DNA of 18,246 bases from Candidatus Shapirobacteria bacterium UBA2283 (GCA_002345725.1 DDWP01000028.1:1-18246); one strand, 5' to 3'; shown: positions 1-5,458, counted from the first letter of the stretch. The notes: generated by a model not told the origin, from the letters alone. Program-made: numbers and translations.

Positions 1-98
1 TTCTGTTTTGACAGAATTTCTTCACTTGGGTTAATCAATACTGATTCTTTTTTACCTTTTATTAAAACGGTTTTTTGGTCGACTAGTTTTATTTCCAT
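1..98 (-). CDS. Partial MBL-fold metallo-hydrolase-like protein (N-terminus only)
   Basis: Only the first 32 codons are inside the window; the gene continues beyond position 1. It begins MEIKLVDQKTVLIKGKKESV and continues LINPSEEILSKQ. This resembles the first beta strands of UlaG-like metallo-beta-lactamase-fold hydrolases, where a short strand is followed by a 'fLIKgk...vliDP' hairpin. No metal-binding motif is visible in the fragment, so the family call is weak. The ATG at 98 is preferred because a TAAAAT hexamer (109-104) lies 5 bases upstream, near the leaderless spacing seen elsewhere here. An in-frame ATG at 113 would add five residues. The gene is divergent from the next one. Confidence 0.45.
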   Translation of the reverse strand, partial: MEIKLVDQKTVLIKGKKESVLINPSEEILSKQ

Positions 99-152
99 AG
101 CTAATTTTAACATTGAAAAGACTTTGATGTGGTATCATCTCCATTAAACTAC

Positions 153-632
153 ATGCTCAAAGAACTATTCATCGCACTAACTCTAGGCGCTCTATTAGGT
201 TTTGGCCTAACCGGCGGCTACCTAGCCATTAAAAATAACCAACAAGCTTCCCCTTCTTCTTTGGGCACCACTACTACTGTTGTTATTGATACCCCTCCGG
301 CTGATCCTGCTGATACCTCCGCATCTTCTGCCACCAATCAACAGTCAGTAGAAGACACCAGCAACCACCAACTCACCATCGACTCACCAGATCATCAATC
401 TATATCTACTAGCTCAAAAACAACTGTCAAAGGATCCACCACTCCCAATAGTATAATAATTATTAGCACCATCAAACAGACAATTCATGTTTCTTCCGAA
501 GCAAACGGCTCTTTTTCTCAAGAAATCGACCTTGAAAATGGCGCCAATATTATTCAAATAGACTCCATCAGCCCAACTGATGAGATAGCTACTAACCAAC
601 TTCTGGTTACTTATTCCACCGCCAAATTCTAA
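153..632 (+). CDS. Membrane-anchored protein with an Ig-like / glucodextranase-B-like domain
   Basis: From the ATG at 153 the product is 159 residues. An in-frame GTG at 129 would add eight residues, but neither start has a Shine-Dalgarno site. Residues 1 to about 22 (LKELFIALTLGALLGFGLTG) form one hydrophobic segment, so this is an N-terminal anchor or uncleaved signal. A Ser/Thr/Pro/Ala-rich linker spans roughly 30 to 80. The C-terminal 75 residues have the pattern 'TVKGSTTPNS...NGSFSQEIDLENGANIIQI', matching the small beta-sandwich repeats (glucodextranase domain B / bacterial Ig-like) of extracytoplasmic proteins. It probably projects from the membrane as a structural or adhesion element. 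The stop (TAA, 630-632) is followed by the next ATG at 634, so the two genes are likely co-expressed. No enzymatic motif is seen. Confidence 0.65.
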   Translation: MLKELFIALTLGALLGFGLTGGYLAIKNNQQASPSSLGTTTTVVIDTPPADPADTSASSATNQQSVEDTSNHQLTIDSPDHQSISTSSKTTVKGSTTPNSIIIISTIKQTIHVSSEANGSFSQEIDLENGANIIQIDSISPTDEIATNQLLVTYSTAKF

Positions 633-633
633 T

Positions 634-1332
634 ATGACATACTTTTTATTTTTAATTCTTGTCTCCTCCATCCTGAATCCTTCCAAAGTTTTTGCCCAAA
701 CTCCTACTGAAACTGCTGCCAACAACATTCAAGCCATCCGCGAAGCTGTCCAACAGAAAGTCAAAGACAAACTTAAAGAGATCACCAGCCCCAGCCAAGT
801 CAAAAAATCTCTTATTGGGACCGTCATTCAGATTGATTCATCCTCAGTTACCATCGAACACAAAGGCTCGACTCAAAAACTGATGATCGAATCAGACCTT
901 ACTCTAGTAAATTCCCTAGGCAACAAGGTCACTCTCGATAAAATTAAAATAGGTCAAGATATTATTGCCATGGGTATTGACGATGCCTCTTCCAGTACGT
1001 TTAGTCTTAAAAGGATAGTCTTAATTGATCTAAAGAAAATCAATTTCTCCAGGACTATTGTAGTTGGCAAGATAGTAGATATTTCAAAAACATCCTCTCT
1101 TCTTACTCTCGTTTCTGATCGCAACAAAAACGATTTGTATCAGATAAAGACTGACACCAAAACCGAACTTGTCAATAAAAATAAACAAAAAATAAAATCA
1201 TCTGATATCAGTCTTGGTAAAAGAGTCATTGGTATTCTTGTCCCAGATGAAAAAATGAGCAAGACCTATTATGCCAACAAGCTAATCAGTCTAGACTTGG
1301 CCCCTGAAGCCTCTCCTACCGCCAAACCATAA
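634..1332 (+). CDS. Secreted protein with two DUF5666-like beta-barrel repeats
   Basis: The product is 232 residues. An N-terminal signal peptide is clear: TYFLFLILVSSILNPSKVFA followed by Q, with a plausible cleavage after VFA at about residue 21. A helical segment rich in K, E and Q follows (about 25-55). Two copies of a small beta domain come next: 'GTVIQIDSSSVTIEHKGSTQKLMIESDLTLVN' (about 62-125) and 'GKIVDISKTSSLLTLVSDR...YQIKTDTKTELVN' (about 145-215). This GxVxxIdxxsvtl repeat resembles DUF5666-type exported domains common in Patescibacteria. It starts one base after the preceding stop and is probably translationally coupled to it. The function is unknown; an envelope or periplasm-equivalent location is inferred. 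Confidence 0.65.
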   Translation: MTYFLFLILVSSILNPSKVFAQTPTETAANNIQAIREAVQQKVKDKLKEITSPSQVKKSLIGTVIQIDSSSVTIEHKGSTQKLMIESDLTLVNSLGNKVTLDKIKIGQDIIAMGIDDASSSTFSLKRIVLIDLKKINFSRTIVVGKIVDISKTSSLLTLVSDRNKNDLYQIKTDTKTELVNKNKQKIKSSDISLGKRVIGILVPDEKMSKTYYANKLISLDLAPEASPTAKP

Positions 1333-1334
1333 AC

Positions 1335-1362
1335 TTGACATAACCCTACTTATTGCTACAAT
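1335..1362 (+). promoter_or_regulatory. Strong promoter of the tRNA-His leader
   Basis: A perfect -35 TTGACA (1335-1340), a 16-base spacer and an extended -10 TGcTACAAT (hexamer 1357-1362). The -10 ends 7 bases before the leader-peptide ATG at 1370. Transcription is expected to start at or next to that A, giving a leaderless leader-peptide mRNA. It is one of the closest matches to the sigma-70 consensus in the window. Confidence 0.85.
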
Positions 1363-1369
1363 ATCCTCA

Positions 1370-1417
1370 ATGAATACAGCAGTCGTGATCCTAAACCATC
1401 ACCATACCACCAACTAG
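1370..1417 (+). CDS. His leader peptide 1 (attenuator peptide upstream of tRNA-His)
   Basis: A 15-codon ORF encoding MNTAVVILNHHHTTN, with three consecutive His codons CAT CAC CAT (1397-1405) and a TAG stop (1415-1417). The ATG is 7 bases after the -10 of a strong promoter, the same spacing as the leaderless genes here (hisS, dnaX, rpmE). The size and His run recall the Enterobacterial his-operon leader (MTRVQFKHHHHHHHPD). The ORF sits directly before mutually exclusive RNA hairpins and an intrinsic terminator, and the gene beyond the terminator is tRNA-His. Seen directly: the ORF, His run, promoter and hairpins. Inferred: that ribosome stalling at these codons controls read-through. It is too short for homology-based annotation. 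Confidence 0.8.
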   Translation: MNTAVVILNHHHTTN

Positions 1418-1463
1418 TTGGCGGTAATTGTTGTATCAAAACAAGCACCCGCCAAGAGCGGGT
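1406..1463 (+). promoter_or_regulatory. Attenuator 1: competing hairpins controlling tRNA-His transcription
   Basis: Four segments fit classical attenuation. Segment 1, the leader codons after the His run (1406-1414, ACCACCAAC), pairs with segment 2 (1418-1427, TTGGCGGTA-type) as an imperfect palindrome around CTAG. Segment 2, TTGGCGG (1418-1424), is also perfectly complementary to CCGCCAA (1449-1455), which covers most of the 5' arm of the terminator. Segments 3 and 4 (1447-1452 and 1458-1463) form the terminator stem. A ribosome stalled on the His codons would cover segment 1 and favour 2:3 antitermination. One that reaches the stop would cover segment 2 and favour 3:4 termination. The pairings are read directly; the regulation is inferred. 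Confidence 0.78.
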
Positions 1464-1469
1464 TTTTTT
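1447..1469 (+). terminator. Intrinsic terminator between the His leader peptide and tRNA-His
   Basis: Stem ACCCGC (1447-1452) / GCGGGT (1458-1463) with loop CAAGA, followed by seven T (1463-1469). It ends only 6 bases before the tRNA 5' end. The promoter lies upstream of it, so the tRNA can be made only by read-through. That is the hallmark of an attenuator, not a transcription-unit boundary. Confidence 0.85.
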
Positions 1470-1475
1470 ATATCT

Positions 1476-1553
1476 GGTGGTATTAGCTCAATTGGTTAGA
1501 GCGCAGCTCTGTGAAAGCTGAGGTTGCCGGTTCAAGTCCGGTATACCACCCCA
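1476..1553 (+). tRNA. tRNA-His (anticodon GTG)
   Basis: Complete cloverleaf. The acceptor GTGGTAT (1477-1483) pairs with ATACCAC (1543-1549). The D arm starts GCTC and contains the AATTGGTTA loop. The anticodon stem CAGCT/AGCTG encloses the loop CTGTGAA with anticodon GTG at 1511-1513. The T arm is GCCGG-TTCAAGT-CCGGT. The His-specific extra base G-1 (1476) is encoded opposite the discriminator C73 (1550), the identity element read by HisRS. CCA is encoded (1551-1553). There is no separate promoter between the upstream terminator and the gene. Confidence 0.97.
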
Positions 1554-1557
1554 AAGT

Positions 1558-1583
1558 AGGAACAGACCTGTGTGTCTGTTCCT
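1558..1583 (+). repeat. Perfect 10-bp hairpin just after tRNA-His, no U-tract
   Basis: AGGAACAGAC (1558-1567) and GTCTGTTCCT (1574-1583) are perfect inverted repeats around the loop CTGTGT. Neither strand has a T-run after it, so it does not look like an intrinsic terminator. It sits 4 bases after the encoded CCA and 11 bases before the second His leader ATG. A 3'-trailer processing or stabilising element is a reasonable guess. Confidence 0.6.
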
Positions 1584-1594
1584 CTAACAAAAAT

Positions 1595-1672
1595 ATGCAA
1601 AATTTAATATCAAACAATTTACATCACACCCATACCGTGGCACAAAACCAACGGGGTGTTTTCGTGTCTTAA
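1595..1672 (+). CDS. His leader peptide 2 (putative attenuator peptide)
   Basis: A 25-codon ORF starting MQNLISNNLHHTHT, continuing VAQNQRGVFVS and ending in TAA. It carries CAT CAC ACC CAT (1622-1633): three His codons in four. The codon string resembles leader 1, where CAT CAC CAT ACC becomes CAT CAC ACC CAT ACC, which suggests a duplicated module. No Shine-Dalgarno site and no -10 at leaderless spacing precede the ATG. Translation would therefore depend on transcript read through from the tRNA or on an internal 5' end. A hairpin, an alternative pairing and a strong terminator follow, upstream of a small ORF, an M20 peptidase and hisS. Less certain than leader 1 because of the missing start signal. 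Confidence 0.6.
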   Translation: MQNLISNNLHHTHTVAQNQRGVFVS

Positions 1673-1700
1673 AACTTTATTAAATTATCTAAAGCCCCGT
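1626..1700 (+). promoter_or_regulatory. Attenuator 2: competing hairpins downstream of the second His leader
   Basis: Segment 1 contains the His codons and their 3' neighbours. ACACC (1626-1630) and CCGT...GG (1635-1640) pair with CC..ACGG (1648-1654) and GGTGT (1655-1659) in one long hairpin. ACGGGG (1651-1656), the core of segment 2, is perfectly complementary to CCCCGT (1695-1700). CCCCGT overlaps the 5' arm of the terminator at 1691-1698. A ribosome held on the His codons would open 1:2 and release segment 2 for antitermination. The pairings are visible in the sequence; the regulatory behaviour is inferred. Confidence 0.62.
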
Positions 1701-1717
1701 AACAGGGGCTTTTTTTT
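1691..1717 (+). terminator. Intrinsic terminator downstream of His leader 2
   Basis: AAAGCCCC (1691-1698) / GGGGCTTT (1705-1712) with the loop GTAACA, merging into a run of eight T (1710-1717). It is a strong rho-independent terminator. It lies after the second His-rich leader ORF and 65 bases before the next gene, so it either ends the tRNA transcript or serves as the attenuator terminator for the genes beyond. Confidence 0.88.
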
Positions 1718-1733
1718 GGATACGAAATACCCA

Positions 1734-1750
1734 ATCCGCCTCTGGCAGAT
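1734..1750 (+). repeat. Small imperfect hairpin upstream of the 93-residue ORF
   Basis: ATCCGCC-TCT-GGCAGAT forms a stem with one C/A mismatch. It lies between the attenuator-2 terminator and the ATG at 1783. It could be a short dispersed palindrome; no second copy was noticed in the window. The rest of 1718-1782 is AT-rich with no clear promoter at leaderless spacing. Confidence 0.35.
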
Positions 1751-1782
1751 CCCCAATTATTAAAAAATTTATTTATAAAAAT

Positions 1783-2064
1783 ATGACAGAAAGAAAAAAT
1801 TTCATTACAAATATTGTCGACAAAACTAAACAATTTGTTGCCGATATAAAAACACGAGAGCAAGAAAGAATCGCCCGTGAAAATGAATGGTGGGAAAAAT
1901 ATACAACTACACCCCCAGCAGAAGGTGAACCATTAAAAAAGTCCTATCAGGAAGATATTGGCATAATGGGTGGATTTAAACACATCGATTTCGAATGGGA
2001 TTCAGAATCAAAAAAGTGGGTTAACGTTGGCCAATATGTAGAATCAGGTTACGGACCTCACTAA
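1783..2064 (+). CDS. Unknown small hydrophilic protein
   Basis: 93 residues, not recognised. The first half is a charged predicted helix (MTERKNFITNIVDKTKQFVADIKTREQERIARENEWWEKY). The second half is mixed and aromatic, with GGFKHIDFEWDSESKKWVN, ending ESGYGPH. There is no signal peptide, membrane segment or metal motif. No Shine-Dalgarno site precedes the ATG, and only AT-rich sequence lies upstream. It stands between the second His attenuator and the M20 peptidase 29 bases downstream, with no terminator between them, so both are probably transcribed by read-through from the tRNA-His region. Codon use matches its neighbours, so it is probably a real gene of unknown role. Confidence 0.6.
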   Translation: MTERKNFITNIVDKTKQFVADIKTREQERIARENEWWEKYTTTPPAEGEPLKKSYQEDIGIMGGFKHIDFEWDSESKKWVNVGQYVESGYGPH

Positions 2065-2093
2065 AAAGTTTATTATTTGTTTAAACTTAACAT

Positions 2094-3146
2094 ATGCAAA
2101 ACATTTTAAACCTAACCAAACAATTAGTTTCTATCCCCTCCTGGGTTAACGGATCAACCAACGAAATAAAACTAGCTGATTTTATTTTTGATTATTTAAA
2201 AGATAACTCAACACTAAGATTAACTAAGCAGCTCGTCGTTGACGGTCGCTACAATATCCTCGCTAGTAACGGTGAAGATATTCAAACCTTAATCATTGGT
2301 CACACCGACACTGTTGGTGTCGACCTAAATGACTGGAATACTCCACCGACCACACCCGTTATTAAAGCAGGTCGCCTCTATGGTCGTGGCACTACCGATA
2401 TGAAAAGTGGCTTAGCCGCCATGATGATTCTCGCCTGTCAAGACAATTTGCCAGACAATACTGGTTTTCTGTTCTACATCGACGAAGAGTACAGCTTTCT
2501 TGGTATGAAAAAGTTTATCGCCGACTATGGCAACATCATCAAACCAAGTAGAATTATATCTCTTGACGGTAGCGAGCTAGAGATCAGTAATGGCTGCCGA
2601 GGCCTGATCGAGATTGAGATAGAAATTACTGGTGCTAGTTGTCATGCTGCTACCCCAAAAAACGGTATCAACGCCATTAATACCAGCATTACTCTCTGTC
2701 AAAAATTAGAAAAACAAATCAAAACATCGGTAAACATCGGATTAATCAAGGGTGGTTCGGCGCCAAATGTCGTGGCGGAAAAATGTCTATTTACTATCGA
2801 CATTCGGCCAGATGATCAAAATCTAACTGCCAATATAGTCAGACAAAGGGTACTGGATATTGCTCGAGAGTTAGAAGTCACTGTATCTCGATTAACTATT
2901 AATTATGACTTTGGTTCTTGGACTACTCCAATTAGTTCTATCCCTTCACTCGGGTTGCCATTTAAAAACATCACCGAGTCAGGTTATATAGATATCCAGC
3001 TACTTTGGGAGAAGTTTAATCGACCGATCTGTTTTACCATCGGTGCTGGTTGCCAAAAAATGGCTCACAGTGCCAATGAATATGTGGAAGTAGACAAGTT
3101 AATTGAGCTTCCTCAGATGCTGACAGATATTATCAATAATATCTAA
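2094..3146 (+). CDS. M20-family metallopeptidase / deacylase (DapE/ArgE-like)
   Basis: 350 residues, a normal length for the family. Co-catalytic zinc motifs are in order: IGHTDTVG (His70, Asp72), GRGTTDMKSG (bridging Asp102), IDEEYSF (Glu131 as general base and Glu132), LDGSE (Asp158) and a C-terminal GCQKMAHSANEYV that supplies the last His. The insertion with GASCHAATPKNGINAI (about 178-193) is the lid/dimerisation domain. Members remove acyl groups from amino acids or cleave di- and tripeptides; the substrate cannot be fixed from sequence. Downstream of a His-coded attenuator and immediately before hisS, release of free His from peptides is an attractive but unproven role. It is cytoplasmic, with no signal peptide. 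It lies 29 bases after the upstream ORF. Confidence 0.88.
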   Translation: MQNILNLTKQLVSIPSWVNGSTNEIKLADFIFDYLKDNSTLRLTKQLVVDGRYNILASNGEDIQTLIIGHTDTVGVDLNDWNTPPTTPVIKAGRLYGRGTTDMKSGLAAMMILACQDNLPDNTGFLFYIDEEYSFLGMKKFIADYGNIIKPSRIISLDGSELEISNGCRGLIEIEIEITGASCHAATPKNGINAINTSITLCQKLEKQIKTSVNIGLIKGGSAPNVVAEKCLFTIDIRPDDQNLTANIVRQRVLDIARELEVTVSRLTINYDFGSWTTPISSIPSLGLPFKNITESGYIDIQLLWEKFNRPICFTIGAGCQKMAHSANEYVEVDKLIELPQMLTDIINNI

Positions 3147-3152
3147 CTATCT

Positions 3153-3173
3153 CCCGGCAGCCCAGCTGCCGGG
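3153..3173 (+). repeat. Perfect 9-bp GC hairpin after the M20 peptidase, no U-tract
   Basis: CCCGGCAGC (3153-3161) and GCTGCCGGG (3165-3173) flank a CCA loop. No T-run follows on either strand. It starts 6 bases after the peptidase stop and ends just before the hisS promoter. It may block exonucleases or end the transcript in a U-tract-independent way. Confidence 0.6.
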
Positions 3174-3188
3174 TAAGAAAAATTATAA

Positions 3189-3197
3189 TGTTACAAT
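3189..3197 (+). promoter_or_regulatory. Extended -10 promoter of hisS
   Basis: TGtTACAAT (hexamer 3192-3197) ends 6 bases before the hisS ATG (3204), so the message should be leaderless. A second TATAAT (3184-3189) overlaps upstream. No good -35 is visible. Confidence 0.65.
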
Positions 3198-3203
3198 CAA
3201 ATT

Positions 3204-4439
3204 ATGAATCAGAACAAAGTACAAACACTCAAAGGTTTCCGTGATTTTTTGCCGGAAACCATGGTGGTCAGAAATTATGTCAAGAAGATTTTAGTCGAAT
3301 CTTTTGAAAAATTTGGTTTCGAGCCACTCGAGACTCCAGCTTTAGAATACGCCACTACCCTCATGGGTAAATACGGTGAAGAAGCTGACAAGTTAGTCTA
3401 CGCTTTTACTGATCAAGGTGACCGTCAGATTGGTCTGCGATACGACCTGACAGTACCCACTGCCAAGGTCCTGGCTATCTATGGTAATGAGCTACCTCTA
3501 CCATTTAAACGCTACCAACTCCAGTCAGTTTATCGAGCCGAAAAACCCCAAAAAGGTCGCTACCGAGAAGTCCTTCAATGTGACTGCGACACCTTCGGCA
3601 CCGACTCACCTATTGCTGATGCTGAGATCATTGCTGTCATCTATGAAATACTTACTCGACTCAATTTTAAAAAATACAGCATCCGTATAAATAGCCGAAC
3701 AGTTCTTCGCCAAATACTCACCGATTCCGGTATCGACCAAGACCAAAATACCGTACTTCAATCTCTCGACAAGTTCCAAAAAATTGGTCAAGATGGAGTA
3801 ACAAAAGAGCTCATCTCTAAAGGCCTAGATATAGGTAAAATTAATCAAATTTTTGAACTCATTAAAAGTATCAAACCAGATCAAGAGCTCCAACAGGTCT
3901 TCGATCAAATCAAGCTCCTTGGTGTCCCCGACACCGCCTATATTTTCGACCCCACCATGGTTCGAGGTCTAGATTATTACACTGGTACTATTTTTGAAAC
4001 CTATGTCGAAGAACCAAAGATTGGCTCTATTACTGGTGGTGGCCGTTACGACAACCTAGTTGAAGTCTTGGGTGGACCAAATATTCCAGCAGTTGGTACA
4101 ACTATCGGCCTCGACCGCATCGTCGACTGTATTATTGAATTAAACTTGCTCCCAGATCTTCAAAAAACCACTACTAAGATCATGATCGCTAATTTTGGAC
4201 AAGACGAACAATCACTCAAACTCGCTTCATTATTAAGACAAAATAATATTAATACCCTCCTCTACCCCACCGCCGAGAAATTAGGTAAACAGTTTAAGTA
4301 CGCCAGCGACAAAAATATCCCCTTTGTTGCCGTCATCGGCCCTGACGAAGCCCAAAATAATCAAGTAACTATCAAAAACATGTCCACCGGTGAACAAAAG
4401 ACAATTGAACAAGGCGAAATTATCAGTTCTCTGCTATAA
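3204..4439 (+). CDS. hisS: Histidyl-tRNA synthetase
   Basis: Charges tRNA-His with histidine using ATP. The 411-residue length is usual for a bacterial HisRS. Class II motifs are visible: GLRYDLTVP, motif 2 SVYRAEKPQKGRYREVLQCD, the HisRS-specific RGLDYYTGTIFE (HisA) and TGGGRYDNLVEVLGG (HisB) loops, and motif 3 TTIGLDRIVD. The C-terminal 90 residues (TTTKIMIANFGQDEQSLK onward) are the anticodon-binding domain. The start MNQNKVQTLKGFRDFLP is the typical HisRS N-terminus, and the ATG follows an extended -10 by 6 bases. It lies 1.65 kb downstream of tRNA-His(GUG) on the same strand, so the synthetase and its only tRNA substrate share a neighbourhood controlled by His-coded leaders. No attenuator lies directly in front of hisS. 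Confidence 0.97.
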   Translation: MNQNKVQTLKGFRDFLPETMVVRNYVKKILVESFEKFGFEPLETPALEYATTLMGKYGEEADKLVYAFTDQGDRQIGLRYDLTVPTAKVLAIYGNELPLPFKRYQLQSVYRAEKPQKGRYREVLQCDCDTFGTDSPIADAEIIAVIYEILTRLNFKKYSIRINSRTVLRQILTDSGIDQDQNTVLQSLDKFQKIGQDGVTKELISKGLDIGKINQIFELIKSIKPDQELQQVFDQIKLLGVPDTAYIFDPTMVRGLDYYTGTIFETYVEEPKIGSITGGGRYDNLVEVLGGPNIPAVGTTIGLDRIVDCIIELNLLPDLQKTTTKIMIANFGQDEQSLKLASLLRQNNINTLLYPTAEKLGKQFKYASDKNIPFVAVIGPDEAQNNQVTIKNMSTGEQKTIEQGEIISSLL

Positions 4440-4440
4440 T
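4432..4440 (+). promoter_or_regulatory. Extended -10 promoter of rpmE
   Basis: TGcTATAAT (hexamer 4435-4440) overlaps the stop codon of hisS and ends 8 bases before the rpmE ATG (4449). This predicts a leaderless message. Confidence 0.65.
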
Positions 4441-4448
4441 CTACTACT

Positions 4449-4715
4449 ATGAAAGCTAATATACACCCTACCTACCATGATGACTGTCAGGTCAACTGTG
4501 CCTGTGGCAACAAATTTACTACTGGTTCAACTCTAACCAAGATTGACGTCGAAGTTTGTTCCAAATGTCACCCTTTCTTCACCGGTCAACAAAAATTCGT
4601 CGACATTAAGGGAAGAATTGACAAGTTCAAAGAGAAAATGACCCAAGGCACCACCTATAAAGCTGCCAAAGCCAAGCAAATTGCTGATAAAAAAGCCAAG
4701 AAAGAAACAAATTAG
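4449..4715 (+). CDS. rpmE: 50S ribosomal protein bL31
   Basis: 88 residues; a zinc-binding (C+) form of bL31. It starts MKANIHPTYHDDCQVNCACGNKF; NCACGN and EVCSKCHPFFTG supply the four Cys ligands. HPFFTGQQKFVDIKGRIDKF is the family signature. The Lys/Ala-rich tail (YKAAKAKQIADKKAKKETN) is slightly extended compared with the usual ~70 residues. bL31 sits at the central protuberance of the 50S subunit bridging to the 30S head. It is followed after 12 bases by the release factor gene, a common prfA neighbour in bacteria. Confidence 0.95.
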   Translation: MKANIHPTYHDDCQVNCACGNKFTTGSTLTKIDVEVCSKCHPFFTGQQKFVDIKGRIDKFKEKMTQGTTYKAAKAKQIADKKAKKETN

Positions 4716-4717
4716 CT

Positions 4718-4723
4718 AGGAGG
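4718..4723 (+). promoter_or_regulatory. Strong Shine-Dalgarno of the release factor gene
   Basis: AGGAGG, 4 bases before the ATG at 4728. It is one of only a few consensus Shine-Dalgarno sites in the window. It fixes the start of the shortened prfA reading frame and so argues against a missed N-terminal extension. Confidence 0.85.
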
Positions 4724-4727
4724 TTTT

Positions 4728-5450
4728 ATGCCAACTACTAACTCAAATATAGCCCTATTAGAATTCCGTCCCGGTCCTGGTGGCGACGAGTCAACCATCT
4801 GGATGGATGATCTGATGAAAATGTACTCCCGTTATGCTGGCAAAGTCGGCTGGAAAGTTCAAATTCTCGATAGCAATCTGCTTAAAATATCTGGTATCGA
4901 CTGTTTTAACCAGCTTAAGTGGGAAACTGGCACTCACCGAGTTCAACGTGTCCCCATTACCGAAAAACACGGTCGTATCCAGACATCCACTGCCGCTGTC
5001 GTTGTCATGCCTCAAGTTACCTCTCATGAAATCATCATCAATCCTGACGAAGTCGAAATGACTGCTTCCCGAGCTGGTGGAAATGGTGGTCAGAATGTCA
5101 ACAAAGTTAGTACTGCCGTTCGCCTACTCCACAGACCTACCGGATTAACTTTTTCAGTTAGGCAAGAGCGAAGCCAAGAACAAAATCGGGAGATTGCTTG
5201 GGACTTATTACGTGCCAAATTATGGCAAATTGAGGAAGACAAACGCCTTGCCGCCAATGGTTCTACTCGAGACAAGATTGGGTTAGCTATGCGTGCTGAC
5301 AAGATTCGTACCTACAATTATTCTAGAAATCAAATCAAAGACCACCGTATCAACAAAGAATTCAATCTAACTAAATGCTTAGACGGCGATATCACCGACA
5401 TGCTTCTTGAGCTCACCATCCTCGATGAACCTGAAAAGACTGAAAACTAA
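4728..5450 (+). CDS. prfA: Peptide chain release factor 1-like protein lacking domain 1
   Basis: 240 residues against about 355 for ordinary RF1. It starts at the PCRF core (LEFRPGPGGDESTIWMDDLMKMYSRYA), equivalent to residue ~105 of a full RF1. The codon-reading tripeptide is PIT (76-78, in HRVQRVPITEKHGRIQT), the P-x-T form of RF1, which reads UAA and UAG. The peptidyl-hydrolysis motif is AGGNGGQNVNK, with GGQ at 120-122. The family C-terminus (RADKIRTYNYSRNQIKDHRIN) is intact. Missing is the N-terminal helical domain that in full RFs contacts the L11/stalk region and RF3. The loop between PCRF and domain 2 is also short. A consensus ribosome site 4 bases upstream and the adjacent rpmE rule out a hidden 5' part. 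It may be the main RF1 of a reduced genome or a rescue-type RF. Confidence 0.85.
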   Translation: MPTTNSNIALLEFRPGPGGDESTIWMDDLMKMYSRYAGKVGWKVQILDSNLLKISGIDCFNQLKWETGTHRVQRVPITEKHGRIQTSTAAVVVMPQVTSHEIIINPDEVEMTASRAGGNGGQNVNKVSTAVRLLHRPTGLTFSVRQERSQEQNREIAWDLLRAKLWQIEEDKRLAANGSTRDKIGLAMRADKIRTYNYSRNQIKDHRINKEFNLTKCLDGDITDMLLELTILDEPEKTEN

Positions 5451-5458
5451 GGTAAAAC

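Noticed and set aside
1370..1470. T-box riboswitch upstream of tRNA-His
   Set aside because: The region is only ~100 bases, lacks a T-box core (no GGGTGGNACCGCG-type element) and has no specifier stem. The translated His run explains it better.
1558..1583. Intrinsic terminator of the tRNA
   Set aside because: The stem is strong, but neither strand has a T-run after it; it is reported only as a hairpin.
1669..1863. Minus-strand ORF of 64 codons across attenuator 2
   Set aside because: It runs through the terminator and the start of the 93-residue gene, has no start signal and no recognisable family, so it is a shadow frame.
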